Shown here piece by piece: positions 9,351 through 17,168 of a stretch of DNA of 64,000 bases (the first letter of the stretch is position 1; every line of letters starts with the position of its first letter). Position numbers and translations under genes: made by a program. Source of the stretch: Sphingomonas sp. PAMC 26605. Lineage in GTDB: Bacteria; Pseudomonadota; Alphaproteobacteria; Sphingomonadales; Sphingomonadaceae. Under the pieces are notes generated by a model. It had not been told where the DNA came from. It saw nothing but the letters and a program-made list of their open reading frames with translations, and did no database searches. The stretch lies in NCBI RefSeq assembly GCF_000241485.1, contig NZ_JH584241.1, positions 1,163,435-1,227,434 on the forward strand, in the 5' to 3' direction.

Positions 9351-10553
9351 ATGCCAGCGATCCTCTCCTGCGACATCGCCATCGTCGGTGGCGGGCTGGC
9401 CGGCGGGTTGATCGCCCTGGCGCTCGCGCGTCAGCGGCCCGAGCTCGACGTGCGGATCGTCGAAGGCTCGGATCGCTTCGGCGGCAATCATCTCTGGTCG
9501 TTCTTTGACAGCGACATCGCCGATGCCGATCGCTGGATCGTCGCGCCGCTCGTCAGCTATCGCTGGCAAGGCTATGACATCGCGTTCCCCGCGCACCGGC
9601 GGACGCTCGACAGCGCTTATTATTCGATCGAATCGGAACGGCTCGACGCGCGGCTTCGCGCCACCTTGCCCGCGCGCGCGCTGATGACCGGGCGCAAGGT
9701 GCTCGCAGCCGGGCCGACCGCGGTGGTGTTCGCCGATGGCGACCGGCTCGAGGCCAAGGGTGTTATCGACGCCCGCGGACCGGGCGATCTCGCTCTGCTC
9801 GACCTCGGCTGGCAGAAATTCGTCGGGATCGAGTTCGAACTCGGTGCGCCGCATGGCCTCACCCGTCCGATCGTGATGGACGCGACGGTCGAACAGATCG
9901 ATGGCTATCGCTTCGTCTATACGCTGCCGCTGTCGCCGACGCGGGTGTTCATCGAGGATACGTATTATAGCGACACGCCCGATCTCGGGCGATCACCGCA
10001 CGGCAGCGGCGGCAATGCCGATCCGATCGGCGAGCGCGTCCGCGCCTATGCGGCCGCGCACGGCTGGCCGACCGACGCCGTCATCCGCGAGGAATCGGGG
10101 GTGCTGCCGGTGACGATGGGCGGTGATTTCGCCGCATATTGGCAATCGGGCGGCAACAAGGTGGCCAAGGCCGGGATGCGCGCCGGTCTGTTCCACCCGA
10201 CAACGGGTTATTCGCTGCCCGATGCGGTGCGGCTCGCCGCGCGGATCGCCCGTGCGCCCGATATCTCGGGCGCAGGGTTGCACGATCTCACGCATGACTA
10301 TGCCAGAAGCACGTGGCAGGCGCGCGGCTTCTACCGTATGCTCGACAAGATGCTGTTCCGCGCTGCCGAACCCGAGGAACGCTATCGTATTCTCGAACGC
10401 TTTTACCGGCTCGACCAGCGCCTGGTGCGGCGTTTCTATGCAGGACGATCGACGATGATGGACAAGGCACGGATCCTGACCGGCAAGCCGCCGGTGCCGA
10501 TCAGCCGCGCACTGCGCGCGATCGGCGTTTTGCCGGGCGGGGTGAAGGCATGA
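9351..10553 (+). CDS. crtY: CrtY, lycopene beta-cyclase
   Basis: A 400-residue bacterial CrtY-type cyclase. The FAD/NAD-binding glycine motif is at the N-terminus (IVGGGLAGG, residues 11-19), followed by the family words NHLWSFFDSD, FVGIEFEL, and FHPTTGYSLPDAVRLA. It turns the linear ends of lycopene into beta-rings. The ATG at 9351 has only a weak ribosome-binding site (TTGGG). A TTGCAC-16-TATCGC promoter-like pair at 9316-9343 would start the transcript almost at the ATG. It overlaps crtI by ATGA and heads the crtY-crtI-LOG-crtB operon. Confidence 0.93.
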   Translation: MPAILSCDIAIVGGGLAGGLIALALARQRPELDVRIVEGSDRFGGNHLWSFFDSDIADADRWIVAPLVSYRWQGYDIAFPAHRRTLDSAYYSIESERLDARLRATLPARALMTGRKVLAAGPTAVVFADGDRLEAKGVIDARGPGDLALLDLGWQKFVGIEFELGAPHGLTRPIVMDATVEQIDGYRFVYTLPLSPTRVFIEDTYYSDTPDLGRSPHGSGGNADPIGERVRAYAAAHGWPTDAVIREESGVLPVTMGGDFAAYWQSGGNKVAKAGMRAGLFHPTTGYSLPDAVRLAARIARAPDISGAGLHDLTHDYARSTWQARGFYRMLDKMLFRAAEPEERYRILERFYRLDQRLVRRFYAGRSTMMDKARILTGKPPVPISRALRAIGVLPGGVKA

Positions 10554-12055
10554 GTTCGCACCCGCCGCGCGCGACGGCGCGCACCGCGATCGTCATCGGC
10601 GCAGGCTTTGGCGGCCTCGCGCTTGCGATCCGGCTGCAATCCGCCGGGATCGAGACGACGCTGCTCGAGGCGCGCGACAAGGCCGGCGGCCGCGCCTATG
10701 TGTGGGAAAAGGACGGCTTCGTGTTCGACGCCGGCCCGACGGTGATCACCGATCCGCCGTGCCTGCAAGAGCTCTGGGCGCTGACCGGGCGCGACATGGC
10801 GGACGACGTGACGCTTGCGCCCGTCATGCCGTTCTATCGGCTCAACTGGCCCGACGGCACGGTGTTCGATTATTCGAACGACGAACCCGCGCTCAATGCC
10901 GAGATCGCCAAGCTCAATCCGGACGATGTCGCGGGCTATGCCAAGTTTCTCGACTATTCGGCCGGCGTCTATGAAGAGGGCTATCGCAAGCTCGGGCATG
11001 TCGCCTTCCTCGACTTCGTCTCGATGATCAAGGCCGCGCCCGCGCTCGCCAAATATCAGGCGTGGCGCTCGGTCTATTCGGTCGTCAGCTCCTATGTGAA
11101 GGATGAGCATCTCCGCCAGGCGCTGTCGTTCCATACGCTGCTCGTCGGTGGCAATCCGATGAACACGAGCGCGATCTACGCGCTGATCCACAAGCTCGAG
11201 AAAGACGGCGGCGTGTGGTTCGCGATGGGCGGCACCAACAAGCTGATCGACGGCATGGTGAAGCATTTCGAGCGGCTCGGCGGCGTGCTGCGGCTGGGCG
11301 ATGCCGCGGTCGACATCGCGACGCTCGGCGACCGTGCGACCGGCGTCACCACCGCGAGCGGCTGGCATCAGGACGCCGATATGGTCGCGTGCAACGGCGA
11401 CGTGATGCATATCTATCGCGACCTGCTCAAATCGTCGCGCAGCGCGCAGCGCACCAAGAAGGCGCTTGCACGGAAACGCTATTCGCCGTCGCTGTTCGTC
11501 GTGCATTTCGGGATCACGGGGACGTGGCCTGGCATCCCGCACCACACCATTCTGTTCGGGCCGCGCTACAAGGGGCTGCTCAGCGACATTTACGACCACG
11601 GCGTGCTGTCCGAGGATTTCTCGCTCTATCTGCACCATCCGACCGTCACCGATCCGTCGATGGCGCCCGAGGGGTGTTCGACCTTCTACGCGCTCGCGCC
11701 GGTGCCGCACATGGGCAAATTCCCGGTCGATTGGGACGAGGTCGGGCCGATCCTCGAAAAGCGCATTCTCGACGAGATCGGGCGGCGGCTGATTCCCGAC
11801 ATCCATTCGCGGATCGTCACCAAGTTCCATTACGCGCCGAACGATTTTGCTGCGGACCTCAACGCCCATCTCGGCAGCGCCTTCTCGCTCGAGCCGATCC
11901 TGACGCAGAGCGCCTGGTTCCGCGTGCACAATCGCGACGACCATATCCCCAACCTGTATTTCGTCGGCGCGGGCACGCATCCGGGCGCGGGGATTCCCGG
12001 CGTGGTGGGCAGCGCCAAGGCGACCGCAGCGCTGATGCTGGAAGGCGAACGATGA
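10550..12055 (+). CDS. crtI: CrtI, phytoene desaturase
   Basis: A 501-residue FAD-dependent CrtI. The dinucleotide-binding motif IVIGAGFGGLALAIRL is near residues 14-29, and the C-terminal flavin signature (YFVGAGTHPGAGIPGVVGSA) is near 470-490. It introduces the conjugated double bonds that convert phytoene to lycopene. The ATG overlaps the crtY stop (ATGA). A 124-base gap holding a long palindrome follows before the next gene of the cluster. Confidence 0.96.
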   Translation: MSSHPPRATARTAIVIGAGFGGLALAIRLQSAGIETTLLEARDKAGGRAYVWEKDGFVFDAGPTVITDPPCLQELWALTGRDMADDVTLAPVMPFYRLNWPDGTVFDYSNDEPALNAEIAKLNPDDVAGYAKFLDYSAGVYEEGYRKLGHVAFLDFVSMIKAAPALAKYQAWRSVYSVVSSYVKDEHLRQALSFHTLLVGGNPMNTSAIYALIHKLEKDGGVWFAMGGTNKLIDGMVKHFERLGGVLRLGDAAVDIATLGDRATGVTTASGWHQDADMVACNGDVMHIYRDLLKSSRSAQRTKKALARKRYSPSLFVVHFGITGTWPGIPHHTILFGPRYKGLLSDIYDHGVLSEDFSLYLHHPTVTDPSMAPEGCSTFYALAPVPHMGKFPVDWDEVGPILEKRILDEIGRRLIPDIHSRIVTKFHYAPNDFAADLNAHLGSAFSLEPILTQSAWFRVHNRDDHIPNLYFVGAGTHPGAGIPGVVGSAKATAALMLEGER

Positions 12056-12066
12056 GATTGCAGTTT

Positions 12067-12173
12067 CTCCCCTCCCTGGAAGGGAGGGGCCGGGGGTGGG
12101 TCGGCCCGTTGTCGGGCGTGAGCTTGCTCCTTTGGCCGACCCACCCCCAACCCCTCCCTTCCAGGGAGGGGAG
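12067..12173. repeat. Large palindromic element inside the carotenoid operon
   Basis: Two 40-base arms (12067-12106 and 12134-12173) are reverse complements with two mismatches, separated by 27 bases. Each arm itself starts with a smaller palindrome (CCCTCCCTGGAAGGGAGGGG on the left). The element fills nearly the whole gap between crtI and the LOG gene. Its right arm supplies the purine-rich sequence (GGGAGGGGAG) that serves as ribosome-binding site for the next gene. Confidence 0.9.
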
Positions 12174-12179
12174 TCGGTA

Positions 12180-12761
12180 ATGAAGCGCCTCGCGATTTAC
12201 TGCGGCTCGGCCACGCCGGCCGATCCCGTCTATATCGATTGCGCACGCCAAGTCGGCCGGACGCTCGCCGAACGCGGCATCGGTGTCGTATACGGCGGCG
12301 GCAGGCTCGGGCTGATGGGCGCGGTCGCCGATAGCGCGCTCGCGGCAGGCGGTGAGGTGATCGGCATCATCCCGCAGGCACTCGTCAACGCCGAGGTAGC
12401 GCATCGTGGCCTCACCGAACTTCACGTCGTCGAAACGATGCACAAGCGCAAACAGGCGTTCACCGATCTCAGCGACGGGTTCATCAATCTGCCCGGCGGC
12501 ACCGGCACGATGGACGAATTGTGGGAAGCGCTGAGCTGGGCGCAGATCGGCTATCACGCCAAGCCCGTCGGGCTGCTCAACGTCGTGGGCTATTACGACC
12601 ATCTGGTCGCTTTCTACCACCATATGGCCGAGGTCGGTTTCCTCCGCCCGCAGCACGCCGGCATCCTGATCGTCGACACCACGCTCGAGGCGCTGCTCGC
12701 CAAGATGGACGCGCACGTGCCGATCGAGACGATCACGAAGATGCGCGCCAAGGATCTGTGA
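12180..12761 (+). CDS. LOG family (TIGR00730) nucleoside-monophosphate phosphoribohydrolase
   Basis: A 193-residue Rossmann-fold protein with the two diagnostic LOG motifs, GGGRLGLMG at 39-47 and PGGTGTMDE at 105-113. LOG-type enzymes cleave the ribose-5'-phosphate from cytokinin-riboside or related nucleoside monophosphates; many bacterial members are of unproven substrate. The ATG at 12180 follows a strong GGAGGGGAG that is part of the palindrome. It is coupled to crtB by a GTGA overlap, so it is expressed with carotenoid genes although it has no known step in that pathway. Confidence 0.9.
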   Translation: MKRLAIYCGSATPADPVYIDCARQVGRTLAERGIGVVYGGGRLGLMGAVADSALAAGGEVIGIIPQALVNAEVAHRGLTELHVVETMHKRKQAFTDLSDGFINLPGGTGTMDELWEALSWAQIGYHAKPVGLLNVVGYYDHLVAFYHHMAEVGFLRPQHAGILIVDTTLEALLAKMDAHVPIETITKMRAKDL

Positions 12762-13726
12762 GCGCGCACGACCGCCCGAGCCGTGACGCGATCGTCGCGA
12801 CCGCGCAGGAATCGATCGCGCGCGGATCGAAGAGCTTCGCCGCAGCGAGCCGCCTGTTCGCGCGCCCGACGCGCGAGCGTGCGTGGCTGCTCTACGCGTG
12901 GTGCCGCGCGTGCGATGATATCGCCGATGGGCAGGATCACGGCCATAACATGACCGGTGTCACCGACGGCCCGGCGCGGCTCGCGGAGATTTCGGCCAAG
13001 ACCGAGCAAGCGCTGGCAGGCGTCGAGGTCGGCGATCCGGCGTTCGATGCGCTGCGCCTTTTCGCGGCCGAGACCGCCCTGCCCGCTGCGCTGGCGCGCG
13101 ACCTGATCACCGGCTTCGCGCTCGATGCCGCGGGCTGGCGCCCGCAAAGCGAGGCCGATCTGTACCAATATTGCTACCATGTCGCGGGCGCGGTGGGGTG
13201 CATGATGGCGCTCGCGATGGGCGTGCCACGCACCGACGAAGCGACGCTCGACCGCGCGTGCGATCTCGGGCTGGCGTTCCAGCTCGCCAATATCGCGCGC
13301 GATATCGCCGAGGATGCGCGCGCCGGCCGGTGTTACCTGCCGCAGGACTGGCTCGACGACTATGGCCTCACCGCCGATACGCTGCTTGCGCCCGAGAATC
13401 GCGAGCGCCTGGCGCAGATCGGTGCTCGGCTGGCCCGGCTCGCGGAGTCCTATGAAGCGAGCGCGCGCTTCGGCACGCCGATGCTGTCGTTTCGCTCTGC
13501 CTGGGCGGTGCTCGCCGCGGCCGACATTTACGGCGCGATCGCGCGCGCCATTGCCGCGCTTGGGCCGCGCGCCTGGGATCGACGCGTTTCGACCTCGAGC
13601 GCTGCGAAGCTTGGGTTCATCGCCCGCGCCGCTCTCGCCGCGGGTCGCCGTACCACGCTTTATCCTCCGGCACCGCGCGACGCGACGCTGTGGACACGTC
13701 CACGCGTCGCGGCCGGGGCCGCTTAA
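12758..13726 (+). CDS. crtB: CrtB, phytoene synthase
   Basis: A 322-residue squalene/phytoene synthase. The two Asp-rich motifs that bind the diphosphates through Mg2+ are present: DDIAD at 53-57 and the RDIAED segment at 181-186 (Asp182, Asp186). The YCYHVAGAVG signature is at 138-147. It condenses two geranylgeranyl diphosphates to phytoene. The start is GTG at 12758, overlapping the LOG gene. No geranylgeranyl diphosphate synthase (crtE) is in the window, so its substrate must come from a gene elsewhere. Confidence 0.95.
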   Translation: MSAHDRPSRDAIVATAQESIARGSKSFAAASRLFARPTRERAWLLYAWCRACDDIADGQDHGHNMTGVTDGPARLAEISAKTEQALAGVEVGDPAFDALRLFAAETALPAALARDLITGFALDAAGWRPQSEADLYQYCYHVAGAVGCMMALAMGVPRTDEATLDRACDLGLAFQLANIARDIAEDARAGRCYLPQDWLDDYGLTADTLLAPENRERLAQIGARLARLAESYEASARFGTPMLSFRSAWAVLAAADIYGAIARAIAALGPRAWDRRVSTSSAAKLGFIARAALAAGRRTTLYPPAPRDATLWTRPRVAAGAA

Positions 13727-14062
13727 CCACCTCCAGGCAACCTCCACCCCTGGACTGCTATGAGCGGGCGATATCGAGGTGAAACGATGACCGCGTTCCG
13801 CTCAGTGCGCCAAAGCGCTATCGCGCGGCCGTGCTCCGCGGCATGCCGATACTCGTGCGTCGCTGCGGGAGCGCGCCACGGCGCATGTGGTCGGCGCCGA
13901 GGCGTTGGGATCGCTGCTGCGCTAACGAATCCGCCGGGCCCTGCCGATTCGGAACCGCGCCGCGGTACACGAGCCACGCAGCTGACATTCGCGTCTCGGG
14001 ATGTTGCCGAGTGATCAAGGGTAAGCCTATTCCGATGGCGCAATAGCGCTGGCGGGGGGCGC
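13727..14062. other. 336-base gap without a convincing gene
   Basis: After crtB there is a weak 5-bp stem (CCAGG/CCTGG) around 13734. No open frame here shows the codon-position bias of its neighbours together with a start and ribosome-binding site. A frame from 13791 to its stop at 13923-13925 reads like a protein C-terminus (LRERATAHVVGAEALGSLLR) but has no start codon, because a TGA lies just before it. It may be the relic of a decayed gene. Confidence 0.5.
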
Positions 14063-14293
14063 TCAGCCGCGTTTCGCGACAGGCTTGGCTTGTGCCAAGC
14101 GTGCGCCGTTCGCGCGGCACGAGGCCGTAACGACCGGAAAATCGATATCGCTGTTGCGCGCCAAAACGGTGGGCATCGCGCGCTGACATTCGCCGATCGA
14201 CGTATATTGGACCTGCTCGACACGCGCCTGCTGGCAGGCGCTGCTGCCGTCGCCACATCCCATGATCGCCATGACGTAGAAAAGCGGGTCCAT
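14063..14293 (-). CDS. Small four-cysteine protein of unknown function
   Basis: A 76-residue protein starting MDPLFYVMAIMGCGDGS with Cys at 13, 20, 36 and 59 and a basic C-terminus. The short hydrophobic start could act as a signal or anchor, and the four Cys could form two disulfides if exported. Composition and codon bias look genuine, unlike the overlapping frames. I do not recognise a named family. It sits alone on the minus strand, divergent from the Atm1-type exporter that begins 93 bases away. Confidence 0.6.
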   Translation of the reverse strand: MDPLFYVMAIMGCGDGSSACQQARVEQVQYTSIGECQRAMPTVLARNSDIDFPVVTASCRANGARLAQAKPVAKRG

Positions 14294-14386
14294 AACCGTC
14301 TCCGTTCACAGCAAAAACCGACGAACTGCCCGGCTTGTTCCATCAACCGCTTCCGGTCGTGCTTGACCGCGCCTACATGGGAGGCA

Positions 14387-16210
14387 ATGCCCCCCGATAC
14401 CGCCACCTCCTCCACCACGCCCGAACGGCCGATGCTCCCCACGCTCAGGCGTTTCCTGCCCTATCTGTGGCCGGCGGATGCGCCGATCCTGCGGCTGCGG
14501 ATCGTCGGGGCGATGCTGCTCGTCATCGTCTCCAAGGTGACGCAGGTCTATCTCAGCGCCTATACGCTCAAATGGGCGGTCGACCGGATGGCGCAGGGGC
14601 AGCGCGGCGCGATGTGGATCGTGATCGCGCTGGTGCTCGGCTATGCCGGTGCGCGCTTCTCGACGACGGTGTTCGACAATCTGCGCAACGCGGTGTTCGA
14701 ACGCGTCGGGCAGGACGCGACGCGACGGCTCGCCGCGAGCGTGTTCCGCCACCTCCACCAACTCTCGCTGCGCTTTCATCTCGAGCGGCGCACCGGGGCG
14801 GTGACCAAGGTGGTCGAGCGCGGCACCAAGAGCATCGATACGATGCTCTATTTCATGCTGTTCAACATCGCGCCGACCGTGCTCGAGCTGGTGCTCGTGC
14901 TCAACATCTTCCGCTCGAGCTTCGGCTGGGGACTCGTCGCGGCGACGGTGGCGATGGTTGCGGTCTATATCTGGTTCACGCGGATGGTGACCGACTGGCG
15001 CGCCGCCTTGCGCACCCGGATGAACGACCTCGACACGGGTGCTGTCAGCCACGCGGTCGATTCGCTGCTCAATTTCGAGACGGTCAAATATTTCGGCGCC
15101 GAGGAGCGCGAGGGCAAGCGCTACGACGCGGCGATGGCGGCCTATGCCAATGCCGCGGTGACCTCGGAGAATTCGCTGGCGTGGCTCAACGTCGGGCAGG
15201 CGCTGATCACCAATCTGATGCTCGGCGGCGGGATGGCGTTCGTCGCCTGGGGCTGGGGCCGCGGGCAGTTCTCGGCGGGCGACGTGGTGTTCGTCTCGAC
15301 GCTGCTGTCGCAGCTGTTCCGGCCGCTCGACCTGCTCGGCATGGTGTATCGCACGATCCGCCAGGGCGTGATCGACATGGGCGCGATGTTCGACCTGGTC
15401 GATACGCCGTCCGAAGTGGTCGATATGCCCGGCGCGGCGCCGCTCACCGTGACGCGCGGGCATGTCCGCTTCGAGGATGTGCGCTTCGGCTACGATGCCG
15501 GGATGCCGATCCTCAAGGGGATCGATCTGGACATTCCGGCGGGCAAGACGCTCGCCGTGGTCGGCCCCTCGGGGGCCGGCAAGAGCACGCTCGCGCGCCT
15601 GCTCTACCGCTTCTACGACCTCACGGGTGGGCGGATCACGATCGACGGGCAGGATATCGCCGAGGTAACGCAGGCAAGCCTGCGCGCGGCGATCGGCATC
15701 GTGCCGCAGGACACCGTGCTGTTCAACGACACGATCGGCTACAATATCGCCTATGGCCGCGAGGGCGCCGGCCGGCCCGAGATCGAAGCGGCCGCGCGCG
15801 GCGCGGCGATCGCCGGCTTCATCGAGCGCCAGCCGCAGGGCTATGACACGCGCGTCGGCGAGCGCGGGCTGAAACTTTCGGGTGGCGAGAAGCAGCGCGT
15901 CGCGATCGCGCGGACCCTGCTCAAGAACCCGCCAGTGCTGATCCTCGACGAAGCGACGTCGGCGCTCGACAGCCGCACCGAGGGCGAGATCCTCGACACG
16001 CTCCAAGCGATCGAGCGCGGGCGCACCACGATCGTGATCGCGCATCGCCTCTCGACCGTGGTCCATGCCGACGAGATCGTCGTGCTCGAGGCGGGACAGG
16101 TGATCGAGCGCGGCAGCCACGCCGCTTTGCTGCGCCGGAACGGCCTCTATGCCGAGATGTGGAACCGCCAGGCGCAGGAACGCGCCGAGGAATCGATCGC
16201 GGCGGAGTGA
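14387..16210 (+). CDS. Atm1/ABCB7-type ABC exporter (fused membrane and ATPase domains)
   Basis: A 607-residue half-transporter. The N-terminal part has about six membrane segments (from residue 35 on) with the Atm1-like stretch VTKVVERGTKSIDTMLYFMLFNIAPTVLEL in pieces. The C-terminal nucleotide-binding domain has Walker A at 393-401 (GPSGAGKST), signature LSGGE at 497-501, and Walker B LILDEATSALD. Alphaproteobacterial relatives of mitochondrial Atm1 export glutathione-linked or sulfur species and protect from heavy metals; that function is inferred from the family. The start ATG 14387 sits only 2 bases after GGGAGG, so ATG 14432 is an alternative. Confidence 0.88.
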   Translation: MPPDTATSSTTPERPMLPTLRRFLPYLWPADAPILRLRIVGAMLLVIVSKVTQVYLSAYTLKWAVDRMAQGQRGAMWIVIALVLGYAGARFSTTVFDNLRNAVFERVGQDATRRLAASVFRHLHQLSLRFHLERRTGAVTKVVERGTKSIDTMLYFMLFNIAPTVLELVLVLNIFRSSFGWGLVAATVAMVAVYIWFTRMVTDWRAALRTRMNDLDTGAVSHAVDSLLNFETVKYFGAEEREGKRYDAAMAAYANAAVTSENSLAWLNVGQALITNLMLGGGMAFVAWGWGRGQFSAGDVVFVSTLLSQLFRPLDLLGMVYRTIRQGVIDMGAMFDLVDTPSEVVDMPGAAPLTVTRGHVRFEDVRFGYDAGMPILKGIDLDIPAGKTLAVVGPSGAGKSTLARLLYRFYDLTGGRITIDGQDIAEVTQASLRAAIGIVPQDTVLFNDTIGYNIAYGREGAGRPEIEAAARGAAIAGFIERQPQGYDTRVGERGLKLSGGEKQRVAIARTLLKNPPVLILDEATSALDSRTEGEILDTLQAIERGRTTIVIAHRLSTVVHADEIVVLEAGQVIERGSHAALLRRNGLYAEMWNRQAQERAEESIAAE

Positions 16211-16213
16211 GGC

Positions 16214-16492
16214 CTAGAGCAGGTCGCGATACTCGGGATGCTTGTCGATATAGGCCGCGACGAACGGGCATTGCGGGATGACCTTCAAGCCACGGTCGCG
16301 CGCGCTGTCGAGCGCGGCGCGCACCAGCTTGGTCGCGACGCCGTGGCCCGCGACCGCTTTGGGCACAAGCGTATGCGTGAAGACGATCGTGTCGCCCTCC
16401 ATTTGATACGCCGCGACCGCGCGATGGCGGCCGACGGCGAGTTCGAATTCCTGTTCGGCCTTGTTGTCGCGGACTGTTTCCATGGGAGCCAC
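16214..16492 (-). CDS. Small GNAT-fold N-acetyltransferase (YjdJ-like, COG2388)
   Basis: A 92-residue single-domain protein with the acetyl-CoA loop region (VPKAVAGHGVATKLVRAAL) and the ending VIPQCPFVAAYIDKHPEYRDLL, typical of the short COG2388 group. The substrate is unknown. The first codon is GTG (16492); an ATG three codons on is an equally good start. It converges with the Atm1-type gene with a 3-base gap and is divergent from the toxin-antitoxin operon. Confidence 0.85.
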   Translation of the reverse strand: MAPMETVRDNKAEQEFELAVGRHRAVAAYQMEGDTIVFTHTLVPKAVAGHGVATKLVRAALDSARDRGLKVIPQCPFVAAYIDKHPEYRDLL

Positions 16493-16559
16493 GCTTGCAC
16501 CGGGAGCGGCGGGGTGCGCAAGAACAAGGGGTAAACATCTTGCGGATTTCGGCGTATAT

Positions 16560-16573
16560 CGTTACATGTAACG
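16560..16573. promoter_or_regulatory. Palindromic operator upstream of toxin-antitoxin operon
   Basis: CGTTACATGTAACG is a perfect 14-base palindrome 20 bases before the antitoxin start. It lies just downstream of TTGCGG (16540-16545) and would cover a -10 region at normal spacing. Antitoxins of this kind usually repress their own operon, so this is the expected operator; the assignment is by position and symmetry only. Confidence 0.6.
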
Positions 16574-16593
16574 GCATCGAAGGAGGTGCCGCG

Positions 16594-16845
16594 ATGGGCA
16601 TGGAACGACCGATGACCAGCGCCGAACGCGTCGCCAAGCGGCGTGCGGCGTTGCGGGCGCAAGGGTTGCGTCCAAAGACTTTCTGGCTACCCGATACATC
16701 GACTCCGGAGTTCCGGGCGCGTGCGGAAGCGTCCACTGCGTGGCTGTGGGAGCGAGCGAGCGAAGAGGAACAGGCCATGGCCTTCGTAGAAGCGATGACC
16801 GACGATTTGCTAGCCGACCTTGATCGTCGGGAAGCGGAGGGGTGA
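16594..16845 (+). CDS. MazE-like antitoxin (DUF3018 family)
   Basis: An 83-residue acidic protein with the DUF3018 opening (MTSAERVAKRRAALRAQGLRP, in part) and a WLPDTSTPEF core, followed by a Glu/Asp-rich C-terminal tail that would wrap the toxin. The ATG at 16594 has an excellent AGGAGGT site; a second ATG two codons on is possible. It overlaps the downstream toxin gene by GTGA, the classical antitoxin-first arrangement. The palindrome upstream fits autorepression. Confidence 0.85.
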   Translation: MGMERPMTSAERVAKRRAALRAQGLRPKTFWLPDTSTPEFRARAEASTAWLWERASEEEQAMAFVEAMTDDLLADLDRREAEG

Positions 16846-17168
16846 ATCGCGGCGAAGTGTGGAGCGCGGCCACCGGCAGTGGCTTTGGCGGAAAACCGTG
16901 CCCGGTCGTGATCGTTCAGGCGACGCTCTTTAGCCATACGCCGAATATTATCGTGGCTCTGTGCAACTCCGCCGGCGCGTCATCGGACGCGGTTCGCCCG
17001 CGGGTTTTTCCCGACGCGGATAACGGGTTGCACGAGATATCGGACATTGCGGTCGATCTGCTAGTGACTGTACCGCGTCGCAAGTTCGGCCAGTGCTTTG
17101 GTCGTCTCTCACCCGCCGATCTGCACCGGGTCGACCAAGCTCTCCTCCTCATCCTCGGCTTTGCGTAA
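16842..17168 (+). CDS. PemK/MazF-like toxin
   Basis: A 108-residue protein of the PemK/MazF endoribonuclease type. It starts MNRGEVWSAATGSGFGGKPCPVVIVQ, in the family pattern RGEVW...KPRPVLIV, and has the later PDADNGL and SDIAVDLLVTVPRRKFG segments. In MazF the Arg and Ser/Thr near those positions form the active site. The GTG start at 16842 is coupled to the antitoxin. Its stop is immediately followed by the recQ ATG, so the toxin-antitoxin transcript probably runs into recQ. Confidence 0.85.
   Translation: MNRGEVWSAATGSGFGGKPCPVVIVQATLFSHTPNIIVALCNSAGASSDAVRPRVFPDADNGLHEISDIAVDLLVTVPRRKFGQCFGRLSPADLHRVDQALLLILGFA

Noticed and set aside
12096..12179. Upstream extension of the LOG frame (PTPPFQGGE-type peptide)
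   Set aside because: It is a translation of the palindrome's right arm; such peptides are produced by these repeats in both directions.
16210..16214. Intrinsic terminator between the Atm1-type exporter and GNAT genes
   Set aside because: Only 3 bases separate the convergent stops, and no hairpin is centred there.
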